Shown: in pieces, positions 9,756 to 20,884 of the stretch | Numbering within the stretch: position 1 is the stretch's first letter | Layout of the letters: each line of letters opens with the position of its first letter | DNA from: Medicago truncatula | Taxonomy: Eukaryota > Streptophyta > Magnoliopsida > Fabales > Fabaceae | DNA length: 64,000 nt | Direction: 5' to 3' | NCBI RefSeq assembly: GCF_003473485.1 | Contig: NC_053047.1 | Coordinates: 36,628,972-36,692,971 of the forward strand | The notes under the pieces: generated by a model | What the model was told of the DNA's origin: nothing | What the model saw: only the letters and a program-made list of their open reading frames with translations | The model's database searches: none | Position numbers and translations under genes: made by a program

Positions 9756-10909
9756 TCAAGATTTCGAGTTTCCAACTTCAAGATTTGTCAACACAACCAC
9801 ACACCTTTTGTAATAATTAGCAACAATGTGTCTCATGTCCGGAAAAGTCAACCACTTATCAACAAGATGTGCACAACTTTTTTTATTTGTGGGAGGATGT
9901 AAGCCATTTAAAGACATATCCCTATCGGTCACAATCACCTTAGGCATATTCATCTTTGACGTAAGAAGTTTACGCAACATTTTTAAAACCCAAACAAAGT
10001 TTTCCTCTTTCTCATGTGTCACAAATCCAAATCCAACCGAATATGTCAAATCGATCGAAGTGACCCCAACTACCTCAAACATTGGCATCCTATACATGTT
10101 GGTTTTGTAGGTGGAGTCCATAACCAAAACCGTTGGAAAATTTTAAACAAATTAACGGATGTTGGATGAGCCCAAAAGATATCTTCGATTGTAGTACTTT
10201 CACTTTGTGTTCTTGAGTAATAAGTATAGTTGTGCTCCTCCAACTTCGATATTAGAGCAACGACTTCTTGTCACCTCTATTTGCCTTCCATATTTGTTGA
10301 CGTTCATTGTACACTTGCTTCACATTTTTCATGCAATGTGGTCTTTTGTTCTTCAAATGTATCAAAATATTTCTTGGAAGCATCTTGCTCTTGGTCAAGT
10401 CACGTACAATCTTCTTGTCGTCCTCCTTTAGTCTACCGGCAAGAATGTGTCCTTATAAAGCCGACTCCATCGCATGGTTGTGAACTCCATTAAGAATGTT
10501 CAATCCCCATTCCTTTGTTTGCTTACTTTGATATCCCTAATCATGAACAAACATCCACATTTTCTTGAGTTCGTTCTCGCATGCTTCGGTTTTTTTTTTT
10601 CCGGCACTTTGTGAGCTCCACTCCTTTCACACACTAGGCGGAACATTGGATTGATCAAGCTTGATCTTTGTGTAACAATTGTAAATCTCACCTTATTTGC
10701 TTGACGACGCGCCCACTCAAGTAATTATTCTCTATCTTTCGACTTAACGTCGTCCGAAAAAAACCTAGCAGTGTCGACCTCGTGGGCTTGAAGTGGGAGG
10801 ACACCGGAGCCGCCAACATACTTTGAAGCTTCAACATGGACAAAAGCTCCATCAATGTTTGGTTTCGCTTCAATCTTAGGCGGTTTGACATCTCAGGAAA
10901 ATTCGACAA
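9756..10909 (-). pseudogene. Decayed Mutator-like (MULE) transposase, internally deleted
   Basis: Pieces of a MULE transposase lie in different frames along the minus strand. The 5' part (10500-10909) is fragmented N-terminal sequence. 9756-10127 is a clean 123-codon stretch carrying MDSTYKTNMYRMPMFEVVGV, GFGFVTHEKEENFVWVL and VIVTDRDMSL, which is the conserved core around the first catalytic aspartates of MULE transposases. Directly after TDRDMSL the frame jumps to PPTNKKSCAHLVDKWLTFPD and MRHIVANYYKRCVVVL, which looks like the C-terminal region some plant MULE proteins carry (OTU-like; inference). The middle of the transposase, including the zinc finger, is missing. Frame breaks and the deletion rule out activity. 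A FAR1-type gene fragment is the alternative. Confidence 0.75.
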
Positions 10910-11185
10910 AATTTGGTTTTAAAAGATCAATCTTCTATTTAAATTGAAAAGAACATCCGTATAATAATTATTAGCAACCGAAATTAAAATTAATATTTAT
11001 TTTTACTAAGGAACAAGTTTTTTTTATTTAGAAATAGAAACATGGAACATGTGTTTTTACTTAGAAATAGTAACATGAAACATGTTTTTTTTCTTTTTTG
11101 AGTGGGGGGTGGATATTGGGTAATACCCTTTTTTTCTTGAGGCTCATCACTTTGAGCTGTTTGCTCTCCCCAAAGAACAGGTCTG
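10910..11185. other. Noncoding, AT-rich
   Basis: Contains repeated TTAGAAATAG-AACATG units (11023-11080), a small local duplication. No gene is seen. Confidence 0.5.
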
Positions 11186-11369
11186 CTTCTGCCACCACAC
11201 ACAAATTTGACACGTCGCAATGTGACCCTCACCATCTCACCTATACTCTCTTTCATATGTGATGGAATTACTAAATATACTTTGTAATTTCATCACATAT
11301 GAAAGAGGGTATAGGTGGGGTGGTGAGAGTCACATGGCCGCATGTCACATTTATATGTGGTGATAGAAG
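11186..11369. repeat. Foldback: 86-bp inverted repeat with 12-bp loop
   Basis: The left arm 11186-11271 and right arm 11284-11369 are reverse complements with scattered mismatches (for example TTTCATATGTGATGGAATTAC against TTTCATATGTGATGAAATTAC). The predicted transcript is a long imperfect hairpin, the shape of a foldback MITE or a small-RNA precursor. Confidence 0.8.
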
Positions 11370-11708
11370 ATATGTGTGTCATCTATGGTGGTTAACTTAT
11401 CACCACTTATTGTCCTTAATACAAACACAAAAAGATTTCCTTGACATAAATATTGAACAATTATTATTGACCTTTAAAATTATCCGTCTAAGTTCAAAAC
11501 ATATCTTACATATTCAAACAATTCATTAGTACTTTTTACACCGTTCATGGTTCATGCATAGCAACAAATATTTATATTTTATCACAACCATGATATCTTA
11601 AGACATAACACAACACGAGACTCTGTGTACTTTCAATTTGACTATTACTTTTCCCACCCGATCCAATTCTCATGCACCCCGTACAATTTTCAAATATGCT
11701 ATTAAGTT
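11370..11708. other. Noncoding
   Basis: No ORF of note and no recognisable repeat. Confidence 0.5.
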
Positions 11709-12366
11709 TTCGGATTATAAAATCCGAAAACATCCAAAGTGAATTCAGATTCTAAAATCCGGACAATGCTTATGTATAATAAGCCATCAGACTCTCTCAT
11801 ATTTCATTAGTTTTGAGTTTTGCTTTTAAAAACAACAAAAAAACTAAGTAAAAAAAATGCTAAAAATCAGTCAAATAAAATCATAAAAATACCACCAAAA
11901 AATTCTAAAAATTAAAACTAACGCAATTTTTTTCGGATTTTTCTGAGAATATGAAAAATAAAAAAAAAAAAATGGGTCTAAACGATGGAATTTTGGATTT
12001 CTGGGGAAGTTTCGGAGCAATTTGATCAAGTAGCACGAAAACCTGATTTTTGACTAAGAACATCTAACAATGACCTAAAACAGAAGGATGCGAGTTAGGA
12101 AAATTAATATTGTCCATAAAATTAATATCTATGTTACAAAGATGTTCATAATTTGTGCTGATACAGTTCAGATTATATAATCCGAATTGTTTTTCACTTG
12201 AAAAAATGGTGTTTAAGGGGTGTTCAGATTATATAATCCGGAAAAATCAAATAGCGTGTCCTATTTTTTAGGGTTTCAGATTACAAAATCCGAAAAAAAT
12301 CCGACAGTGAAAAACTCATTTTTTTCACCCTTGGGGAAAACTCAAATTCGGATTACATAATCTGAA
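11709..12366. repeat. Six copies of a 20-bp imperfect palindrome
   Basis: Variants of TTCRGATTnnnnAATCYGRA occur at 11709-11728, 11744-11763, 12167-12186, 12223-12242, 12275-12294 and 12347-12366. Arms of about 8 bp flank a 4-bp AT-rich centre. Between copies the sequence is ordinary AT-rich DNA without ORFs. Confidence 0.8.
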
Positions 12367-12612
12367 GGACATTTTTGTAAAAAAAAAAAAGAGCGCACGA
12401 GAAATGAATAGGATGAGGAAAGTTATAGTCTTTCAATTTTGCAGCCACTATCATTTTTAGACCCAAATCATGTTCCAAAGTTATGTCCTTTGAAAAAATT
12501 TGGTAGCAAATGGGTTCAAAAATATACAAAAGTTGAGGTGGCAAATACACAAACTCAAGATATTTATTTCATTTTATCAAAGTTAAGGCAGCATCCGCAA
12601 ACGAGTGAATCA

Positions 12613-13715
12613 CAAGTTTAGGGTGGGGTTTAGCATGGAAATGGAGAGTTGTTTCCCACCATGGGAAAGTTAATGTTAACCATGGGATTAAATAAAGAAT
12701 ACACTCTTATCATACTCCTTCAACACTAGATTAATTTCACACTATCTTTCATCCATTCTCTTCCATGTCTTCACCACTAACATCAAACCCACTTCTCAAT
12801 CTCTATCCTCAAAAACCTCAAACCTTCAAACACTTTACCTCTTTCAAAACAACCTCATATAAAACCAGTTAAAATATAACATAATTGAAATTAATTCATT
12901 GAAATCTGGATTAACATATTAGCTCATATAATTTTTTTAATTAAAAGTTAAGTATTTATCTTCATGTGTTCTTCAAAGTAATCTTCATCTTCTCCAATTT
13001 TTCTTTCTACAAGCTCAGATCTAGAAAACCACAACAACAACAATTACCACAACCTTTCTTAAATGAACATATTAAGTCCACATGAAGTCACCTATATTTC
13101 TTTCTACTCACTGCATATCCATCATTCTGCTATGATAGAAAATTGCAACTGGAAATTGTAAACATGGGGTGTCATTATTTCTGAGATTTAAAGAGGAAGT
13201 TATTGTTGCCATGAGTTTTTGCTTTATATTCATCCATTTCTTTTTTATCAAATTTTCAAAAGCTGAATTTAAATCTGAGAAAGTGAACCGAAGAGTAAAA
13301 TAATTTCAATGGATTTCGGAAATATACATGTAGGAAAACATGAAGCAGTAACAAGAAGAAGAAGGAAACCTAAAAAAAAACGAGCAGAATTATTAAGTAA
13401 TGAATGGAACAAGGGAATAAAATAAGTTTTTGGTGGTTTTCTAATTGAAGAAACAAGCAGTCCCATGAGAATGGCAAAACTTGGTTATTGGAACAAGAAA
13501 AAAATGATAATAATGGAACATTTGGTTCCTGAAAATGTTTTTTCCTTCTTCTGGGTATGTGAACAGGATGAATATTATGAATTTGCAAAAAAATCTAGTG
13601 TTGGCAGTCTATCATAAAGCTATGCACACCATATGGTCTGATGGTTAAAAAATAACTTTTCTATGATGGGAAACAACCGGCCATTCTCAGGCTAAACCCC
13701 ACCAACCAAGTTTAG
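12613..13715. mobile_element. MULE-type nonautonomous element with 9-bp target duplications
   Basis: The element 12622-13706 (1085 bp) has terminal inverted repeats of about 50 bp: left GGTGGGGTTTAGC... and right ...GCTAAACCCCACC, paired also through GTTGTTTCCCA. Perfect 9-bp direct repeats CAAGTTTAG flank it at 12613-12621 and 13707-13715. Nine-bp duplications are typical of Mutator elements. The interior has no transposase. Its content (including an open stretch at 13269-13588, minus) is not recognised and could be captured host DNA. Confidence 0.85.
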
Positions 13716-14136
13716 TCCTAAAAAATTGTCCTCAAAGTTGTAAAAGTCGAAAAATTGAATCCTCAAATTTACAAAATGACATTTTAGTTCCTAAAATTGA
13801 AGATTGTAGATCAATTTAGTCCCTTTATCAATCTACTTTGAAGCAATTTAAAAATCAGGCTAAAATATGCTTTTGGTCCTTGCAAATATGGCGAGTTTGG
13901 GTTTTGGTCCCTGTGAAAAAAAAACTTTTAATAAACGTCCATACAAAATATTTTGATTTTTAAAATAGTATTTGGACTCACTTTCTTGCTGATTTGGCAG
14001 GTTTTTGCTAATGTGGCTCATGATGACTATGCAAACTCATACATGTGGCACTTACGTTGCATTTCAATATTTTAAAAATATTTTATAAATCATTTAATAA
14101 AAAATAAAATTGTATAATAAAACAGTTTTTTAAACA
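13716..14136. other. Noncoding, repeat-like
   Basis: About 13850-14050 contains TTTTGGTCCTTGCAAATATG and TTTTGGTCCCTGTG phrases and paired 'latent' segments that look like one end of another DNA element. I could not find a matching opposite terminus. Confidence 0.4.
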
Positions 14137-14911
14137 ATTTCACACATAGTTTTAAAACTCGGACCGGACCGGCCGGTTGAACCGATCAGATCGTGAACCG
14201 GTGATATGTCTGGTTCGAGTTGAACAACGGATCGGCCATGCAAACGAACCGGTAAGAACCGGAACGACTCGACCAAAACCGGTGACTCGGCCGGTTCGAT
14301 GAACCAGACCGGTTCAACGCATAGCTGCTCCAATTTGATAAAAAAAAATCAGAAAAAACCAGGAAAGAAGAGAGAATGGAACACGATAGCAAGCCTCATC
14401 TAGTTCATGGAAAGAAAATTTAGAAATGAGGTATAATTGTATACACCAGATCTTAGTTACAATGAAGAAAAGAAATGAGAGAGATCAAATCTGAGAGAGG
14501 ATGGCGGCTACTAAATTGAAAGAGGGAGGCTGCTGCATAACTTCATCTTGGAAAGTAGTGTAATAGGGTTTTTATTATTAGATAGGCTTTTTTTTTTTTT
14601 TTTTTTTTTGACTAAGTGGACCTTTAGGTTGGCTTTTAAAAGATATTTTATACACCTCCCGTAAAAACAAATAATAGTTCATACACTTTTTTTTAGAAAA
14701 ATATTTCACACACTTTTTTTTAAGAAAAATGTTAATAAGTGTTTTATAAAAATATTGTTTTTCCTTTTTTAAGTGTTATAATTTTTTTTTTAATAGAGAC
14801 TGAGTCATACAATCGAGTTATCCGATTTAATACGGTTCAACCAATGATTCATTGACCTAGTGATATGACCGAATCGATGACCGGTCCGATTTTTAAAACT
14901 ATGATTTCACA
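14137..14911. mobile_element. hAT-type nonautonomous element with 8-bp target duplications
   Basis: The element 14145-14903 (759 bp) begins CATAGTTTTAAAACTCGGAC and ends with the complement of CATAGTTTTAAAAATCGGAC. Perfect 8-bp repeats ATTTCACA flank it (14137-14144 and 14904-14911), the hAT duplication length. The left 150 bp is unusually rich in CCGG/ACCGG compared with its AT-rich surroundings. No transposase. Antisense ORFs inside (14130-14392) are a by-product of that base bias. Confidence 0.85.
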
Positions 14912-16060
14912 TGATGCTCTCCCGTTAAATTATTTCCAATTTCACCTTCATCAACCCATCCTGTTCTTAACCTTTATCCCATATCCTTCATTAAGAACCA
15001 CATAGAACTAAGAAACTTCATCCATTCCACACCAATTTTTCTTTCAAACAAACACAACAACACATTACCATGAACTCAATTCATAACAAAACATCAATTG
15101 TTTCCAACCCATTCTAAACCAAAACTAACAGCAAAGTAAAACAAATTCAAGGGAAAAGGATTTGATATTGAAGATGAAGGTTAGGAGGAATTTTTTTGTG
15201 TAAAGATGAATCAATGGTTAAAGATGAGATGCAGATAAGAACAAGAAGAATATTTTTTATTTTTTTTGACGAGAAGAGATGTTTTTTAATTTTAATTTTC
15301 TGTAATAGTAAAATGAATTAAAGTTTTATCAATTGATTACAAAACTCCTTAAAAAAGAAGATATAGCTTACTAAAACAACGTATAGCCTATATAATACAT
15401 AAACGTTTATCATGATAAACACTTAGACATAAGCTGCATCTTAAGATGTTTATCCAAATATTATTACCTGAATTGATTGATACAAGCTTTAAATCCAAGG
15501 GTCCTTTTTGTAATTTTTATAAAATTGGAGGGTGAAATTGCTCAACCCCTACAATTGCGAGGATGAAAATATTAAAATAACAATTAATCCATTGCTCAAC
15601 TCCATGGTGGCCGAAGGCTAAGTGTGTGAATTTTTCTTTAGGACACCATATGCAGTGGAAAAACTCTTTTGTTTGTTTGGACATTGATTGATTGTTTTCA
15701 TTTTATTGTTTTCGTTGACCGTGAATTTTGTAAAACTCTTTTAGTCTCTATGATATATCTTGTGCTATATGGACACGGTTTTTGGTTCTAATATATATAT
15801 CATTTTAGCTTGTTAAAAAAATATACAATGTTTTTATATTTCTAATATACATGTTCTTTTTCCCGATTCTTGCATCTGATTCTAATCTGACCCACAATGG
15901 GTCTTAATTCAATATCTTTGTTTTTAAATGATTTTTCAATCTAACCCCACAATATTGGAGCACACGTCTGCCAATGGGTTTTAAGATGAAACATACTCTG
16001 GTAAAATTCCACATTTTAAAGAAGTGGATTAAGCAACTTTTTATTATAAAACTAAAAATA
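14912..16060. other. Intergenic
   Basis: AT-rich. The end of the stretch (15390-15480) has GTTTATCC-like MITE fragments. I see no gene. Confidence 0.5.
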
Positions 16061-16335
16061 TACTACTCCGTCCCTAAATATAAAAGTTTTTTGCAAAAAT
16101 GACGGAGATTAAGAAAGTTGGTTGTAGTATTAAATTTGTATATAATTACTATTGTGAGAGAGTTAATTTATGTTTTCAACATAATATTTATTGTTGATTG
16201 ATGAAAAAGATGTAAAATAAATAAGGGTATGTTGGTAAATAAATAATTAATGTACTTGGAAATACCAAAAGGGTCTTATAAAAATGGACAATTTTTTTTT
16301 CCAAAAGAGTCTTGTAATTAGGAACGGAGGTAGTA
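16061..16335. mobile_element. Stowaway-like MITE (TA target site)
   Basis: The left end CTACTCCGTCCCTAAATATA and the complement of the right end CTACCTCCGTTCCTAATTAC form terminal repeats of about 22 bp. The dinucleotide TA flanks both sides (16061-16062 and 16334-16335). The body is 271 bp and noncoding, as expected for mariner-mobilised Stowaway MITEs. Confidence 0.85.
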
Positions 16336-17740
16336 TGAGGGAACACACTTATCGAAGTTGTTTGCGGTCAAATAACCTCCAATTATTGTAGTCAAAGATA
16401 TTAATAGTTAGACCTGACCATACATTTTTTTTTAATGAAAAATTTAGGGCAAAGAGATGATGGTCAAATTTAAAGTAAAGAAGATTTTATTGTTTAAAGA
16501 TCACTTATAATTTTTTTTACATTTATCTTCTTTCAAAAACATTATCAAAATTAAGAACTCGAATCCAGAACCTCCAAATTTAACACATAAAAATTTCATT
16601 TTAACTTGACTAAATTATGTTTGAAATATAAATTCAAACACAGACTTTTTAATCTTATCTACCAGTCAAGATGTGTTAAGTGCAATAAGGGTATTGATGA
16701 CGTGTCATCTAATCTAATCCATCACTTATTGTGTTTGAATCAATTATTTTTGACAATATGTTTGAATCTTAACTGAAAATATATACAAATATAAAGACAT
16801 TATAGTTGATTTTATTTTAATTTTAAGATAACTCAGCAACAACCTTTATAAAAAGGAACAGTATACTTGATTTGTTTTAAGGATGTTTGCATGACATGAA
16901 TTTGAATTTGAATTTTCTTATTTCTTTTCTTTCTAGATATTCGTTGTACAGAAGTCAAGGATATTGCCACGCTTAGGTCAACTAACTATCTAATAGACAA
17001 TTTAATTCAAAACCAAAAACTTATGGAACTTATGTTGTTGACTTCAAAAAAGCTGGCTTCAAACTCGTCTCATTAGGCTTACATTTCAACCTTGTGATTT
17101 GCAAATTAAAATTAGGCTTTGTCTTGGTATTACAGTCAATAGTCATAGAAAATTACATTATTGGATTAATTGTCTTGGTGCATAACAAAAAATATTAAAG
17201 AAAATATTAAACTTTGTTTTCAAAATCAACTCAACCAATTAGATGATTCAAACCCTTTCTTTAAATTTACGAGTCATTTAATATGAGGCGGATGTCAGAG
17301 AAAGAAGTCTGATTTGTTTTCGACAAGATCTATTAAACCAATACGATTCGAACCCTTTTTTAAGTCCATGAGCCATTTTACTTCAAAAAAAAAGTCCATG
17401 AATCATTTAATCGGGATAAAAAACCGAAAATATAGTCTGACCAATATATTAAAAATAAAATGAAAAGTCAAATCGGTGAAACTTTAAATCATTGTTTGAA
17501 ATGTTTTAAACCACTGAAATCGAGATAAAACTGAAATCGGACAACTCAAGTAACCAAACCATAAACGATCACAGTTCATGGTTCAACCAATTGAACTGTC
17601 TGGTTGGATTTGTCAAACATTGGATTTGACACTAGTTGATATAATAATTAGTTGTGTTGTGAACATAATTGATAATTTAATATGCAAGGTTTTCAAATAG
17701 TCAATAATAGTATTCCTTTCTTCGGTACTTTCCTTGAAAA
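16336..17740. other. Intergenic upstream of the GEM-like gene
   Basis: No gene and no clear element. It contains short near-duplicates (for example AAGTCCATGA-CATTTA at about 17365 and 17393). Confidence 0.5.
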
Positions 17741-17741
17741 G

Positions 17742-17752
17742 GCTATTTATAA
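17742..17752 (+). promoter_or_regulatory. Probable TATA box of the GEM-like gene
   Basis: TATTTATAACA lies about 80 bp before the chosen ATG at 17828, a plausible distance for a plant TATA box plus short 5' UTR. Confidence 0.5.
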
Positions 17753-17827
17753 CAGCACCAATTAGCACATATATTAGTTTTGTTAATGTTTTTGGAATAA
17801 TTCAAATTTCTGAAATTCCTTAATCTG

Positions 17828-19569
17828 ATGAAGTCTTTTGGAGCCTCTCCAAGTAGATGCTTTTTTGTCATTGACCATGATGATAATTTCCTCAAAACTC
17901 CAAGTAAGAATCAATATTTTTATTCCCTTTAGTTTCTTTAATTTCATCAAATCATATACCAATAACAAATTAAAAGGTTTTGTTTTGTGTTTATAGCAGA
18001 TAAAGAAAACTCAAAGAGGGATTGCACAAGAAAGGAAAGAAGCAGTTTTGCATATAGTATTCATGAACATGGTAACTCATAGTTTAGATATCACATTGAT
18101 TTATATTTCAATTCGAGGTTTTAAATTTCAGTCACGGTTATGATTATGTCACTAATATTACGGAAAATTATTGTTGATGTGCAACTGTGATTGCAAATAT
18201 GTAGCACTGACACTTCACATAGAAGGCGTTTCTAAATTTAATTATTTCATTCTTTTTCCAAGTTATTACAACGTGCCAGTATCAAATATTCGTGTCTTTG
18301 TTTCATTCGTGATTAAACGTGGTTGCAGAAATCTCAAAAACCTTGACATTGCAGCCAAAGTAAGCGGTTGCGGACCTTTATTATAAAACCTTGCTCACAA
18401 TGTGTTGTCTTATGATTGCAGTGAAATTAGGTCCTAAATTTTCTGAGACTTTGAAGGGTAAGTTAAGTTTAGGTGCCAAAATTATTCAAGAAGGTGGAAG
18501 AGGTAACATTTTCAAGCATATTTTTGGGATGCAAGAGGAAGAGAAACTCTTGAAAGCTTCTCAGTGCTATTTATATACCACAGCTGGTCCTATTGCTGGA
18601 ATTCTATTTATCTCCACCGTAAAAGTTGCATTCTGCAGTGAAAGGCCTACAAGCTTCTCTTCTGCAGATGGGGACTTAGTAAAGGCACCTTACAAAGTAA
18701 TCTTGAAACATACTTTAAGCTCAAGTCCTATGTTTTGATTAGCTTATTTGCATTTTTTATTGACTGTTTGAGTGATCTTACAAGATCAATTTATGACATG
18801 TCCATAAGTTATTTTTAGCTTATTTTCATAAGCTATAAGAGAGCTTAAGAAAACAACTTATGAGTGATCTTACAAGAGCAATTTATGACATGTCCATAAG
18901 TTATTTTCAGCTTATTTTCATAAGCTATAAGAGAGCTTAAGAAAACAACTTATACCTTATACAAAAATAATTTAACTTTATTTTATCTTTTTTCATAGAA
19001 ATCGCTTACATGTAAGCACTAATATGAAGTACTTATGTTATAAGTGCTTCATTAAGCTGTTTACTCAACCAAAGCCTTGGGACCTGTTTGAATTGACTTA
19101 TTTGAGATTATCTACTGGTATATGCACTTACCAGATTGTTTGTGAGAGCTTATGATATGCCCACAAACTATTTTTCAGCTTATTTCCACAAGCTTTCCGA
19201 AATAGCTTATGAGAGCAACTTACAACTTATACAAAAACAATCTAACTTATATTATGTTGTTGTAGAAATAGCATATACTATGACTTATGAGCGCTTAATT
19301 AAATAGTTTAAACAAACAAGACCTTAATTCATAGAATTTTTATCAATATATTGCATTCTTCTGATATAAAGGTTCTTGTTATGCAGGTTTTGATACCAAT
19401 GGAGAAGATAAAAGAGGTGAATGAAAGCATGAATGTGAACAAGCTAGAACAGAAATATATAGAAGTAGTGACTAAGGATGACTCTGAATTTTGGTTCATG
19501 GGATTTTTAAGGTATGAGAAAGCTATCAAGAATCTCAATAATGCCATTTCCATGGCCAATAAATTCTGA
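17828..19569 (+). CDS. GRAM-domain GEM-like protein (ABA-responsive type)
   Basis: Four exons fit with GT-AG introns and continuous phase: 17828-17903, 18000-18071, 18422-18696 and 19387-19569, giving 201 aa. The short exons 1 and 2 encode a polar N-terminus (MKSFGASPSRCFF...). Exon 2 ends in HEH and joins exon 3 at HVKLGPKFSETLKGKLSLGA, the hallmark that leads into the GRAM domain of plant GEM-like proteins. The GRAM core (about residues 79-157) has LLKASQCYLYTTAGPIAGIL and KVAFCSE, and exon 4 closes with VLIPMEKIKEVNES, FWFMGFLRYEKAIKNL and the stop. GRAM domains bind membranes or phosphoinositides. Family members are linked to ABA response and epidermal patterning, but the role of this one is unknown. 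Intron 3 is loaded with MITE sequence. The start is chosen because it is the first ATG in frame and follows a TATA-like site. The length is at the short end for the family. Confidence 0.85.
18774..19325. mobile_element. MITE cluster in intron 3 of the GEM-like gene
   Basis: A 92-bp unit (GATCTTACAAGA, GACATGTCCATAAGTTATTT, CATAAGCTATAAGAGAGCTT) is tandemly duplicated at 18774 and 18866. A diverged relative sits at about 19083-19325, bounded by GGACCTGTTTGAATT and the complement of AGGTCTTGTTTGTTTAA, an hAT-MITE-like terminal pair. All of it lies inside the intron, so the coding frame is unaffected. Confidence 0.7.
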
Positions 19570-20884
19570 AAGGAAAACTTGAACATAGTTTTTTTTTTTT
19601 TTTTTTGAGAGACAAAAACTTGAATATAGTTAAGTCTCATCTTGTAGTTTTTTTTTTTTTGCATAGTTAGATTATAGATGAAGTTTTGTAAGGTGAATGA
19701 AATGTTAATCAATCCAAATCTTATATCTTATGGTTGTTGTATTTAACTCATCCCTTATTTTTTGGTGATTAAGAATTGAAAAACTAAGTTTCATGCTATG
19801 ATGAAATACATTACTTGTAGTATAATCAACAACTTTTTGTCACTGTTTGAATAAAAATAATTAATTAAACGTTTATAGGGAAACTTGATCAACTCTAAGA
19901 ACTTTGTGTGTGGGCATATAGGGAATGAGTTGAGTACTAAAAGCAAGTTATTAAAGGTATGATAATTGTTTCTCTTGTTGAATGTGCAATTTTCATAGAA
20001 ACATTTTTGTTTCTTTTACAACAAATTTAAGCCTTTTTGTCAGTGGTTCTCTGCTACTGTCTTTTGTTTACAACACAAACAACATATAGAAAGTAGAAGA
20101 TAAAACAAGAGATAGAGAAATAAGAGTATAAAATGGTGTGCATACACTTCAATATAATCATATGATGTACATGTTTTCTTTATATTGGAGAAAAGGAAAA
20201 GTATTACTATTAATTACAGTGGTATTAATCATCATTTTACAACCATTCTTGAAAGGATTTGAACTCCGTACCTTTATGTTGTACGATCAAACTCTTATCA
20301 CCAAACTAGCACTTTATAAAAACATGAGTTACATAAATGCATAACATTTATGATATTCATGTCTTTCCGAAAACAAAGGTCTGGTCCAATTTTGATTAGT
20401 TTTATTCATTTCTAGTATTATTTAACCTAGAATCCCTTTTAAACATAACCCTAAATGATGGAATTTTATCACTAAGAGCTAAATGCTTACAATAACCAAC
20501 CGTCTTTACTTACTCCATACAAGGAGTGTGTTAGAGAGAAGCAAAGAACAAAGTAATGTTATATCAGATACATGTGCGATACAACAAAAAGAATTCAAAG
20601 AAAACCATTACAAGAAATTAAGATGATTTAGCCACCATGTGGTAGTCAAAAGCGAAGTTGTTGTGTTTGGCTTTTAGCCAGCCAAATAAGATTTCGCTTT
20701 TATGTTGTCGAGCAATTGGTAGATATATTATCATTTTTATTCTTGACGATTCTTGAATTTCTTTCTTTCCATAAGACCCAAATTGTAGAAAACAAAATTA
20801 ATTGAAAATTGTAGAAACCTCTTAAGGAGCCAAATTGAGTTAAACAATCCAAAATATGATAAGGAGTAACCATGACGAAGCCTA
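19570..20884. other. 3' flank of the GEM-like gene plus relic of a lost Kunitz gene
   Basis: 19690-20130 (GGGAAACTTGATCAACT... and the GCATATAGGGAATGAGT run) recurs at about 25790, 41680 and 47107. 20434-20490 matches the 3' end of the Kunitz genes on the minus strand (CATAACCCTAAATGATGG, then ATCACTAAGAGCTAA). Only about 57 bp of that gene survives before the similarity stops. 20500-20880 shows nothing recognisable. Confidence 0.7.
20434..20490 (-). pseudogene. Kunitz inhibitor relic, last about 57 bp only
   Basis: The reverse strand matches the C-terminal codons and stop region of KTI-1 and KTI-2 (CCTAAATGATGG and TATCACTAAGAGCTAA on the plus strand). The rest of the gene is missing. The neighbouring 3' flank (ATGCATAACATTTATGATATTC at about 20338) is also shared with the intact genes, so this is a deleted copy, not chance similarity. 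Confidence 0.7.

Noticed and set aside
9239..10493. Plus-strand ORFs over the MULE region
   Set aside because: Shadows of the minus-strand transposase remnant.
14130..14392. Overlapping minus-strand ORFs
   Set aside because: They lie within the CCGG-rich end of the hAT-type element and have no family resemblance.
18391..18738. Start of the GEM-like protein at an ATG near 18391
   Set aside because: The first residues (MLTMCCLMIA) are translated intron. Using the acceptor at 18420-18421 and two upstream exons gives the family-conserved HVKLGPKF junction.
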